A DNA stretch of 64,000 nt from Gnetum montanum (taxonomy: Eukaryota; Streptophyta; Gnetopsida; Gnetales; Gnetaceae): contig MNCI01008582.1 of the NCBI GenBank assembly GCA_015680685.1, positions 25,608-89,607 of the forward strand, read 5' to 3'. Position 1 is the stretch's first letter; the number at the start of each line of letters is the position of its first letter. Below are positions 35,890 to 47,286 of this stretch, one piece after another. Both the position numbers and the translations under genes were made by a program. The notes beneath the pieces are model-generated. The model was not told the DNA's origin. It ran no database searches and saw nothing but the letters and a program-made list of their open reading frames with translations.

Positions 35890-36848
35890 ATGATTAAATA
35901 TTAAGGAAGTTGGACATAGCAATATTACTATCATCCTCATCATCTACTAACTTGGTGTCTTGATGTTTATGTTTTCTATTTTTCTTTTCTTTCTTGATTT
36001 TAACTTTTTCCAAAGCTTTTTCTAGTTTTACTAATTTGTTAGAAAAGTCTTCTATTAACTGTCCTTTTTTAGATTCTTTGCTTTCTAACTCTTTCTCTAT
36101 CTTAATTTGAGATAGCCCTAGTAATGCTTCAAGTTGAGCAAAATTTTGCACAAGAATCATAATTTTTTCTTCCAATTTTTAACTTGTGATAATTTCTTCA
36201 TTATTTAATTTTAGTTGTTTTTCTAATTGTATAGCTTCGCTAAAGTAATCATTCAATGTTATCGAGCTTGGAGTTCTTCTCAACCAAATTAAAATATTAG
36301 GATTCACATCCTTAAGATAAGTGTCTCTAAGCATTTCACGTAATGGTCCATATTATCTTTGAAAGAGCTCACAAATGCATTGAACCTTAATATTGAAATC
36401 TCTAATTGACTCTTTAACTCCTTTCTTAGCTTGTACTAGCCTACAATATAGTTTTTGTTGATCTAATTGATTGCCAAATTGGGTCAAGAAAAGGCTTTTC
36501 ATATCATCCCAACTTGTGATACTATTGCTTGGCAAGTTTGAATATCAAATTTGTATCATATCCTTTAAATTTGCTACGAAAAAACCTATAGGCTTGATCT
36601 TGGTGTTGAATATTTGCATGAGCTAAAGGTAACTCAAATAGGTGAATATATTCTTTAGCCAAGTAAGCTTTTCGAAGAATAAAAGGCTTAGGAAAATATT
36701 TGTAAATTGTCTTAGAAATATCATTATAGTTTTGAAATCTTAAAGATGTAGCTCCTTGCCAAGGATATACTGGTTGTGGATTTGTCATCTTACGAGAATT
36801 CCTTTTGATTTTTGAACTCTTATATTTCTTCAACCTTCTCCTATACAT
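35890..36848 (-). pseudogene. E5 gag
   Basis: Starts at ATG 36848 (MYRRRLKKYKSSKIKRN, strongly basic), then MTNPQPVYPWQGATSLRF, the capsid-like block YFPKPFILRKAYLAKEYIH, and WDDMKSLFLTQFGNQ with KGVKESIRDFNIKVQ (36353-36535), a Retrotrans_gag pattern. The C-terminal part (35894-36175) is Lys/Glu-rich and likely coiled-coil. No Cys-His knuckle seen. Frames are broken in at least three places. Confidence 0.78.
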
Positions 36849-37161
36849 TGATAAATCAAATAGAAGGGATGAACTTCTTATCCTACTAGTTTTTACTCCA
36901 CTAATTGTCCCAATTTCAAAAAATGTTTTTTGTTTTCTTTTTGATGAATAATTAGTCTTATAATCAAGAATTCCTTTAGAATCTTTAAAATCTTCTAAAC
37001 TATCAGTCTATTTAATTATTAACTAAAAATATTAGTTACTTTTATTTCAATTCCTTCTAGCACTAAAAAGAAATGTTGGTGTGCTAGGACTATCGATCTC
37101 TTTGAATGTAATGAACTTAGGCCAAAAATGTTCTTTTCCTCCTTCTAGCATCAAAAAGAAT
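36849..37161 (-). other. E5 leader and primer-site region (internal region 1)
   Basis: Untranslated leader between gag and LTR B. A CTTCTAGCA(C/T)C/TA-type segment ending in CCA-like bases occurs twice, near 37065 and 37142, and again twice beside LTR C (40385 and 40472). The copy next to the LTR is the likely primer site; I do not assign its tRNA. Confidence 0.55.
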
Positions 37162-39354
37162 TGTTGGTGACCATTTGGGATTGCCAATGTAGGCCTTTTG
37201 TCTTGCAACTAGGATTATGGGAAATGAAGGTGTTTCTTCAAACTTGAGTTTAGGTGCTTGTTAGTCTCTAGTAATACCAAGGCCTACATACCTTTAAATA
37301 AACTTAGTGGTAATAAAGCAAACTAAATGTAAATGTGTATTTGCTATTGTGAATGTGGAGATGCTTGGGTTTGTATATGAAATTATAACTAGCTATTATA
37401 AAAGAAATTTAGCCAACTTTGTTGAATATTATGAGTCATTAATGATTCCTGTTTTTTCAAGTTACTTAGTTCATATAGTCCCTATAATATGTTACTTGAA
37501 ACAATAAAATTTCACAAAAAATGCTTGAGCATAATTCTATCAAAATATACTCCTAATTTCCTCTAGAGAGAAAGATCTACAAGAAAACTAGAAATAGAGC
37601 AAGATTCAATGGATTTTAGAAAGAGAAAAGAAAAGAAAAAAAATTTATGTGAAATCTTAAACATTTAATCAAGATAAATTGATCATGAGGAAATACTTCG
37701 TAATAAAGCTATTCTAATTCAATTTGAGTATTACAAATTGTTCAAACCCTCTAAGCTTGACAAGAAATTTCATAAAAGACACACTTATTAAACTACCAAA
37801 ATGCTTTGTAAATGATAAAGTACAAGCTTTTATTTGGCTAGTTAATAGTTGTCAAGAATTGCAAACAATAGAGCTATTAGAAAAAATTTGAGAATTTTAA
37901 GAATGAAATATCAAGAGAATAAACTTTTAAAAATGAAGCTATTTCAAGTTATCTCAAAGTATCAAAGATTTTTCTAGACCCTCTAGACTCAAATAGGTAA
38001 TTTTATAAAGATACTACTATTAAATTGCTCAAGACACTTTTCCAAGATAACATAAGCTCTTATATGGCAACCAAATAGAAGTTTAGAATTGCCCAAAAGA
38101 TAGAGCTATAAGAGAAATCCAAAAATTACAAAATTAATTACCAAGCATGATAGTATCTAAACCATTAGCTAAGCAACTAAATACAAAATGAGAAGAAAAT
38201 AGCTCATAGGATTTAAACAAAGCAACTGAATTGATGCCTTTAGCAAGCCATGCTTTATAAGCGATCTCTAATAATTCTTCCAAGCTTCTTCTCCTACGTC
38301 ACTATTATTCTATCCTTGAAGCCTTTTTGTAGTAATTTCAAGGTAGTTACAATCATCATAAGAGGTTAACGTGGGCTACTTCTTAATTTCATGAAGTTTG
38401 AAGAGCCTCAAGGCTTATTGGCAAGAGTACTAATTTGCTAGAACCCCCAGAATAACGAATACATGTACTTTGTGGAGAAAGCTGAGGTTGTGGTAATTTC
38501 AATAGCAATTCTATAAATCTCATAAGTAAACATCTGTGTATGATCTCCTTGAAAGCAATCCACATCCTATGAACTATTTTGCTAAATTGGCCTTTATCGA
38601 TCATTAGAGAAAATTTTGTCTCCACTACGACAATAAATAAAACCCATACAAGAATTATAGTGAATATTATATGCACTCTTACAAGAATTTTATAAGCTTT
38701 GGTTTATTCTATATAGCCCAAATAGGTCCCCACATGAACGAATTACGTGGCTACCAAACAAAAAAATGGAAAAGTTGATTAGAAAATTGGCCCATGCAGA
38801 TTCAAAGATCAACCCAATTGATGAGCTGCTAGAGACTAATGGAAAAATATAATTAGTCTTGGAATATATCAAAGAAGTATAGTAACTCTCAATATATTTT
38901 TATGATAGTTTTTTAAGCAATCAACATACTTTGGAAAAACATATACCATCATTATCTCATCCAGAGGAGATGCATTTACAGTAGCATCATCACCATTGCC
39001 ACACTGAAGATATAAAAGCCTAGTCTTGTAATGTGTGTAGGAATAAAAAATAATGAGAACATGGAAGATTTGATGATTGTGACCTAAAATATCAAATATC
39101 CCTAGCTTCCAATGTTTTGATACCCTAGTTGCATAAACCAGGGCTTTAAGTCCCATGATAATTTCATGTGCTATGATGTATAAATCCATTGGATCATCAT
39201 GATAAAGGACAAGATTTTGAATTACAAGTGTATATTCTAAAACCCTTAATCTCTCAAATAAAAAATTGTTTCTATTTCAAATCAACACATGGTGGATGAT
39301 AAATGAAATCTCCTTTCAAAGCCCACTCCATAAAATGGCTGAAATGTGCCAACA
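37162..39354 (-). repeat. E5 LTR B with a 1.4-kb internal deletion
   Basis: 2,193 bp, TGTTGGTGACC to GTGCCAACA. It serves both as 5' LTR of internal region 1 and 3' LTR of internal region 2. The promoter/U3 part matching LTR C 42491-43909 is absent, with the repeat TGGGCTAC at the break (38372-38379), so the TATA box is gone. Confidence 0.85.
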
Positions 39355-40490
39355 TTTTTTTCCCTTCTTAAAATGCTTAAAGAAATATATGCAAGTCCCA
39401 TTTAAAAATACTAGTTAAATTTAACTATAACTAAGGCTTTTCATTGAAATTTATATAGTGGAAAACATTAAATCTTTTTGGAGGAAAATTCCCTTTGAAC
39501 TTAAGGTTCGGTGGTATAAAAACTTCATTCTTAAGAAACAAAAATGAAAACTATACAAGTGAAGCCATTGCATAAGCTACTCAACAAAAGGGAAGAGAGT
39601 GGTCAATATGATCCTATTAGGAATCATCTTATCTTGGGTTCTATCATACTTAATTTCTTCTCTTCCTCTTGTTTTATTAGTGCTCCCACTTCTTTAGCCC
39701 CCATGTTATCCTTTGCAACATTATTACCTAAAACTGTCTTCTTAACTCCTTACTTAGCTTGTACTAGCCCATAGTGCAATTGCTGTGGATCTAATTGATT
39801 GCCAAACTAAGCTAGGAAAAGAATTTTCATATCATCCCAACTTGTAATACTATTTCTTGACAAGTTTGAATACCAAATTTAAGCCATATCCTTTAGATTT
39901 GCTATAACCAACCTATAAGCTTGGTCTTGGTGTTGAATATTTCCATGAGCTAAAGCTAACTCAAATAAGTTGATGTATCCTTCATCCAAGTAAGCTTTTT
40001 TTTAAGAAGTAAAGGCTTAGGAAAATATTTGTAAACTACCTTGTGAATATCATTGTAGTTTTTAAACCTTAATAGCATAGCTCCTAGCCAAGGATTCATT
40101 GGTTATGGATTCACCATCTTACTAGAGCTCCTTTTGATTGTTGAATTATTATATTTCCTTGCCCTTCTCTTATAGACTAATAAACCAAATAGAAGAGGTG
40201 ATCTTTTTATCCTTTTGGTTCTTACTCCACTACTTGTCCCAAACTCAAGAACCTTTTTTTGTTCTTTCTCCAATGAAAAATTGGTCTTATAATTAAAAAT
40301 TTCTTTAGAGCTTTTGAAATCTTCTAAATTACCAATTTGTTTGATCTTTAACTCTAAATATAGCTAAATTTTCTTTCAAGGCCTCCTAGCACCAAAAAGA
40401 AGTGTTGGTGTGCTAGGACTATCAAGCTCTATGAATGTAATGAACTTAGGTATAAAATGTTCTTTCCCTCCTTCTAGCACCAAAAAGAAC
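39355..40490 (-). pseudogene. E5 internal region 2: gag remnant
   Basis: 39355-39735 repeats the 3' end of internal region 1. From about 39738 the sequence jumps into gag (matching 36410-36850) and runs to the gag start and leader. RNase H, protease and the gag C-terminus are deleted (about 1.75 kb relative to region 1). No open frame of note. Confidence 0.78.
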
Positions 40491-43400
40491 AATTGGCAAC
40501 CATTTTGGACCATTAATGTTGGCCTCTAGTCTCATGACTCAGGTCATAAGAAACAAAGGTATTCCTTCCAACAGGGTTTAGGTGCTTGCTAGTCTTCTGA
40601 TAACACCAGGCTCAGATACCTTCAAATAAACTCAATGCCTATAGAACAAACTATGCATAAATGTGTGTTGCTATTGTGCATGTTAAAATGCTTTTTTTTT
40701 GCATATGAAACTATAACTAGCTATTATGAAAGAAATGCAGCTAACTTTGTTGAATATTGTAAGTCATCAATGATTCCTATTTCTATATAGTCCCTATAGT
40801 ATGTTTCTTAAAACAAATAAAATTTCACAAAAAATGCTTAAGCACAATTCTACCAAAATCTACTCCTAATTTCCGCTAGAGAGAAAGTTCCATAAAAAAA
40901 CTAAAAATAGAGTGAGATTCAATGGATTTTAAAAGAAAGGAGAAAAGAAAGAAGATTTGTGTGAAATCTTAAACATATAGGTGAGATAAATTGAACATGA
41001 TAAAAACGTTGGAATAAAGTTATTCCAAATAAAATCTCAATATTATAAATTGTCCAAACCCTTTGAGCTCAACAAGCAATCTTGTAAAAGATAATATTAT
41101 TAAACTACCAAAATGTTTGGTAAACAAAAACATACAAGATGTTATTTAGACAAAGTAGATGAATTGATGAACTCATAGGATGTGCTACTAATTAAAGCAC
41201 CTCCTATAACAACACCAAGTGGCCGCCTCTGTATTCAAATTCCTTTACTCAGCAAGTGTCACTTTTTCAAGAAGGCCAATAGAAAGTTTTACATGGATGT
41301 GAAGCCAACATCAAGTGCAAATGAAAATTATGTAGTTGTACAACCATCAAATGATATGCTTGACTTGCAAGGATTCATTTTTCTTGATTTTGAAGCCCAT
41401 GTAGCCACCACTGCTAACATCTACACTAAGGTGGATGCTGAATTACTTTCTTAGTACCTAATGTTCATGAAAATTACTAGGGCTTTGTACATAGTGGGTA
41501 ATGGTATTTAACAATTGAAATATTAAACTAAAAAAAATATACTTGTCAATTATAATTTTTAATATCTATGGTAGTTATAACTAACTACCAGTGTTGTTGT
41601 AACCACCATACACTTTTCAATTATAGCCTCTTAATCTTTATGGTGGTTGAGCACAATTATGCTACAATCTACTCCTAATTTTCCCCCAAAGAGAAAGTTT
41701 CACAAGAAAACTATAAATAGAGTGAGATTCAATGGATTTAGAAAAAGAAAAGAAAGATTGATTTATGTGAAATCTCAAACATTTAAGTGAGATAAATTGA
41801 CATGAAGAAACACTTCACAATAAAGCTATTTCAATTCAATCTAAATATTACAAATTGTCCAAATCCTCTAATCTCAACAAGAAATTTTGTAAAATACTCC
41901 CTTATTTAACTACCAAAATGCTTTGTAAATGACAAAGTACAAGATTTTATGTGGCTAGTTAATAATTTTCAAGAATTTCAAACAATAGAGCTTTCATAAA
42001 AATTTGACAATTTCAAGATTAAAATATTAAGGCAATAAACTTTAAATGAAATAAAGCTATTTTCATCATCTCAAAGAATTAAAGATTTTCTATATCCTCT
42101 AGACTCAAACAAGAAATTTATATAAGATGTTACTATTAAATTGCTCAAGATTCTTTTCTAAGATAACAAAAGCTCTTATGAGGCAAACCTAATAGAAGTC
42201 TAGTATTGTACAAAAAACTAGAGCTATAAGAGTGATCAAAAAGTCCCAAAATTAAATTTCAAGCATGATACTATCTAAACCATTAGCTAAGAAACTAAAG
42301 ACAAAATGAGAAGAAAAGGACTAATAGGTTTAAAACAAAGTAGTTGAATTGATGCCTTTAGCAAGCCATGCTTTACAAGAGATCTCTAAAAATTCTTACA
42401 AGTTTCTTCTTTTTCTTTTCCTATCATTCTACACTTGAAACCTTTTTATAGTAATTTCAAGGTAGTTACAATCATCATAAGAAGTTAATGTGGGCTACAA
42501 ATATCTAGGGAATTTACTCATAACCAACCTAAGAAGTTATAAATTCATTGAAGGTTATGAGAAATTCAAGCCATAGTTGGCAAGTATCTTCTTGATAATG
42601 GGAAATTAAAATTAGGTAAAAATATCATGGATTTTTAGTTTTAACTATTATGGAAAGTTACAACGTCCGTAGGAATAAAAGGGATAATGGCCAAATGTCC
42701 CCTTTATATAGGGTGCTATACAAATATCCCATAAATTGCTTTTCTCCATGAGTAATAATACCCCTCTTTTTCTTAATAATAATAAGAATAATCTACATTT
42801 TTGGAATTGAGAAAACCATGGGTGTAGTATGAGAAACATCCATTAAAAAAAATATTTAAATCCTTGCTTCTTGGAGATGAAACCTTCCTTGTTTAACTAA
42901 TGGAAGAACTAACACATTTCCACACATGGGATCTCATCCATTAGATAAGGCTTTATCATTTTCTTGCATCACATGTTGAATTGGCATTGCTTTCATGCCT
43001 ACATCTACATCCATGTTTGTTGTGTAAGACTCCACCATCAGTTACTCATCATTGACATCATCATCAATATTGCTAAAACCCTCAACACTGCATATTGCCT
43101 CCCATGCCAACAATCTAGGCTATTGTTATTATTGCTTGCTACCTCATCACCAATTCCACCACCACCATGCTAAAGTTGTACATGTGTACTACCATTGCAT
43201 TATTTGTCATGTCCACTTATTTCTATTGCAACTACGACTCTTCTTGCTTGTGCTAGCTGTATCACCCAATTGCTACAATTGAAGACTCAATTTCTTTGCC
43301 ATTGGTCTCCTTTGCATATGAACCTTCTATTGCTCCACTATAGCATTGTAGGCACAACACCATGTAGTGGAAACTGAGCTTCCCATGTGCACCATCAAAG

Positions 43401-44928
43401 AAGACATTCTCCTAAATATGCATGGTCTCCTAAAATGAAGCTAGTAGCTCTGAAGCTCTCAGATGTGTTGTAGCATCTTGAAGCCTTAGGTCCAATTTTG
43501 CCTTTTTTTTTATGATCACTCAATGGTAAAAAATGTTACAGGAACCTTTGCAATTTCCACCTAGTAGAATGTGTACTGTGAAGAATTGAAAGAGTCGTAG
43601 GAGAATTTTGGACTCCTTATACCCACATATAAAAAATTATAGGTACCCAAAATAGAACTGGTAGTTCATACATAACAAATCCAAATTAAAGAGGCCATGG
43701 AGAAAGAGAAAGAGCAGCTACAAATACCACATATAGTAGCAGTTCCATTATCAACACAGGGCCACATAAATGCCATAATAAATCTCTGCATCTTGCTTGT
43801 ATCCAGAGGAGTTCTTATCATAGTTTTGCTAATAAATATGTTCTGCAAATCAATATTCAGAAACCTACAAGAGAAAATCTATGATTTAGAGGATTTTAAA
43901 AGACAAACATGGGCTACTTCTTAATTTCATGAAGTTTTAAGAGCCTCAAGGCTTGTCGACAAGAGTCCTAATTTGCTAGAACCCCTAAAACAATGAATAG
44001 ATGTACTTTGTGAAGAAAGTCAATGTTGCAGTAATTTAAATAGTAGTTCTATAAATCCCATAAGTGAACATCTGTGTATGAGATCCTTGAAAACAATATA
44101 TAGCCTAAGAATTATTTTGCTAAATTGGCCATTTTGGATCATTAGAGAAATTTTTCTCTCCACTACCATAATCAATAAAACCCATACAAGAATCATAGAG
44201 AATATTTTATGTACTCTTAAAAGCATTATTAAGAATTGATTTATTCTCTATAACCCAAATAGGTATTAATATAAACCAATTATGTGAATACCCAACATAA
44301 AAATGGAAAAGTTGATTAGAAAATTAGCCCAAAAATTCAAAGATTAAGCTAGTTGATGAGCTTTTGGAGACTAATAGAAAAATGTAATTATTCTTGGAAT
44401 ATATTGAAGAAGTACAGTAACTCTTAGTAGATTTTTTTCATAGTTTGTTGAGCTACCAACATACTTTGGCAAAACATACAACATCATTATCTCATCTAGA
44501 GGAGATGCATTTACAGTAGCATCATCACCACTGCCACTAAAGANGAGGAGATGCATTTACAGTAGCATCATCACCACTGCCACTAAAGATACAAAAGCCT
44601 TGTAATGTGTGTAGGCATGAGCAATAATGAGAACATGGAAAATTTGATAGCTATGACCTAAAATATCAAATCTCCCCAGCTTCCAACATTTTGATACCCT
44701 AGTTTCATAAATGAGGGCTTCAAGTCTGATGAAAATTTCATGTGCTATGGTGTATAAAGCCATTGGATCATCATGATAAAGGAAAATATTGTAAATTATA
44801 GGTGTATATTCTGAAATCCTTGATCTCTCAAATAGAAAATTATTTCTCTTTCAAATCAACATAGGCTAGATGATAAATGAAATCTCCTATCTAAGCCTAC
44901 TTCATAAGATGGCCAAAATGTGCCAATA
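40491..44928 (-). repeat. E5 LTR C, rearranged
   Basis: Rightmost LTR. 40491-41180 matches the first ~650 bp of LTR A. 41180-41644 has no counterpart in A or B. From 41645 the LTR starts again at the position equivalent to 13816 and continues to 44928 (GTGCCAATA). TATA complement near 42700 (TTTATATAGGG). A 45-bp repeat around the N at 44544 is an assembly fault. Followed by TSD GTATG. Confidence 0.8.
41182..41454 (+). CDS. Unrecognised 90-codon ORF in a unique insert of LTR C
   Basis: ATG to TAG, opposite in strand to E5. Composition looks protein-like rather than low-complexity: MLLIKAPPITTPSGRLCIQI, KKANRKFYMDVKPTSSANEN, LQGFIFLDFEAHVATTANIY. I do not recognise a family. It lies in about 465 bp absent from LTRs A and B, so it could be a captured host exon piece or chance. 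No promoter identified. Given the decayed surroundings, an undisturbed frame here is notable but short. Confidence 0.3.
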   Translation: MLLIKAPPITTPSGRLCIQIPLLSKCHFFKKANRKFYMDVKPTSSANENYVVVQPSNDMLDLQGFIFLDFEAHVATTANIYTKVDAELLS

Positions 44929-44933
44929 GTATG

Positions 44934-45699
44934 ATTGTTGTCTTCCTAACTCACACTTGTGTTATTAGTACATATGGTTAAATGTGAGTTAAGGCTTATG
45001 ATGCTTACTGTTATTATATATATATATATATATATTTTCTTACCCTAATATCTTGAGGAGTAAATGGAAATTTAATTATTAATTATTTAACTACTTAACT
45101 AACATATTAACTAGCTATTCTAACGCAAGGTATCTATTTCCGCTTACCATACACATCTTGCATTAGTATCAATGCTACTAGGTTACCAAGTGGCTATTAC
45201 TAGACATACCAAATAGCCAGTACTAGGCTTACTAAGCACAATATCTTATGCTTAAAGTGGTTGCACTTGTATTTTTATGATTAAGGTCATTAATTAATTA
45301 AAACCATGAATGTAAAGTGCATTAAAAGAAAAGTGCAAATAGAAAAGAGTAAACTAGTCTAAGTGTTGCAATGAATATAAGAAATATCAACTTTATTGCC
45401 ATTCATGCCAATGCATTTAGGTACATGATGTTCAAATAAAGCATTGTATAATCTCTTTACATTATGAGCACTTAGAGGAAAAATATTATAGCTCTAGAGA
45501 AATAAAACTACAAGGGCTTCACTAGGCTATCAATCTAAGGTGTCATAAAAGTGGGTGGTAATCTCATTTATATAAGCTTCATTTGTATTAGCGTCAATGC
45601 ATCTACACCAACACATCTAATCATGAATCAATGGGGATAGGTTGATGGGGCTGCATCGATGCATGCCCGTTGACACAACTTGTCTTACCATGACTCATC
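44934..45699 (-). mobile_element. E0 5' LTR, fragment 3 of 3
   Basis: Diverged but colinear with the E3 LTR: TTGTTGTCTTCC, CATATGGTTAA, CGCTTACCATACACATCTTG, AGGTTACCAAGTG, AACTTTATTGCC, GCTTCACTAGGCTA, and a TATA complement (TTTATATAAG near 45570). Ends GACTCATCA at 45699. An AT dinucleotide tract lies at 45015-45034. Joined to 3272-3374 and 13429-13446, it completes the E0 LTR. Confidence 0.8.
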
Positions 45700-47281
45700 A
45701 AAAAGAGATCAATATACATTGAGAAATCTTAACATCTTCTTTAGCTAAATTAAGGACAAGTCTCATGGTGGTTAAGTGAAGGCATGTTTTCTTACAAAAC
45801 ATTTTAATAAGAAAAAAAAAATCCAACATCCAATAGCACACATCAAACATTGAATGAAACTAACTAAACCAAATTGCCCATTCCATCCATTAACTTGAAA
45901 ATAAGAAGACTAGCATAAATCACACTTAATTTTAAATATATCAAAATTTTTTATATGTAATTATCTAAATTTTCAAATATTAGACTAAAAGGAAAACTAT
46001 AATGCATGTAATTATTATTAGTCTTAAATTAAATAACTAATGTTAGAGGTGCCACCAAGACTCAACTCTGATGTTCTAGTAGCATTAAATGAAAAGAACT
46101 AATGAGCCATGGATTACCCTCTCGTGTAGGATAGGACCTACAATAAAAGGCATACTAATTCACCTTAGTAGGGGTCAAATATCAAACATCTCTAGGGAGC
46201 TCATCTCTAACTAGCCACATAACTTAGTGGTAGCTTTTAACAAATAACAACCATATATACATCCAAGCAAGAAAATTCAAACATTGATTGTGGATGGACA
46301 CAAACAACATCTAACATGTCAAGTAATTTGAAGGTCTAATAATCATCACCAACCTAAAATTTACAAGCCAACATTGTTTAGTTCTACATATTTAGTGATG
46401 TTAAATAAAAATAAATTCTAAATAGAGTTCCAATGAAAAAAGGAATTAGCAATGTGAAATAGTAATACCATGAGTTGACCATGACTTGACCATAACTCAT
46501 GGTATTCTTAGAATACTCATTCGTAGAAACTATTACAAAAATCCTCACAATGACTTAACCATAACATGATCAAGACTTGTCATTACTTGAAATCCATAAG
46601 AAATAATATAAAATAGAAAAAGTGACAACAAAAGATGTATCATGATTTCACCACAACTTGTGGTAATAGACCATGACCTCGCAATGACATGTGGTTAATA
46701 GGAAAACTTGAAAAATAATATAGAAATATGAAAACAATAAGACTTGAATGTGACCTAATCACAACTCATGGTGACCAACCATGACTAGACCATGACTCAA
46801 TCATAACTTGTGATGTTGCTAGATTTACAAATAGAGATTGAAAAACAAAAAAAATGGCTAAAGGTCAATTTCAATATCATCATAACCTAACCATAACTCA
46901 TGGTCAATGTTGGTGGCCATACCATAACTTGTGATTTTGTATGAAATTTGGCATAGTGCTTGAAATTGTAGAAAGAGGCTAGAAAACATGCAATAATTGC
47001 CAAGAGACATTAAAGGCATAGAGGAAAAGGCCAAGTAACCATAATTAACAAAAAATAAGGAAAACATGTTAACAAGACAACAAAACCAAAATGGTATTCA
47101 AACCTTAAGAGAATCAATGAAAACTCACAAAATGATGAAGACTCAAAATCCCATAAAATGGCTATAACCTAAATGAACCTATGATAAAATGATCATATCA
47201 ACATTGAAACATTAGTTATATGAGAAAAAAATCGATGTTTCAATAGTTGGTAGAATATTTTTCACTAAATCCTTGAAACCT
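45700..47281. other. AT-rich region without a recognised gene
   Basis: Flank of E0. 46440-46960 contains a dispersed motif family around CCATAACTCATGG / CCATGACTTGACC, including one perfect 11-bp inverted repeat. No open frame resembles a known protein. It might be more of the LTR of E6 or unrelated host DNA. Confidence 0.5.
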
Positions 47282-47286
47282 AAAAT

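Larger units (their letters stand above)
13452..44928 (-). mobile_element. E5: compound three-LTR Ty3/gypsy element
   Basis: Minus-strand element with long LTRs that start TGTTGG and end CCAACA on either strand. Plus-strand order is LTR A (split by E3), internal region 1 with RNase H, protease and gag, LTR B, internal region 2 reduced to a gag piece, then LTR C. One TSD (GTATG) surrounds the whole. No RT or integrase is present in either internal region. The gag and the PR/RNase H wording (VVDIPDSY, MWLPWKGEPNQ, LYFDG) differ from E0-E4, so this is a separate gypsy family, probably Tat-like. Confidence 0.82.

Noticed and set aside
44934-45699. Solo LTR of a diverged gypsy element
   Set aside because: It lacks the LTR's left end and has GTATG shared with 13447; it completes the split E0 LTR instead.
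46040-46075. Possible primer binding site (CTCTGATGTTCTA, cf. complement of TGGTATCAGAG)
   Set aside because: Only the ATCAGAG core matches and no LTR edge with TG/CA and TSD could be placed beside it.
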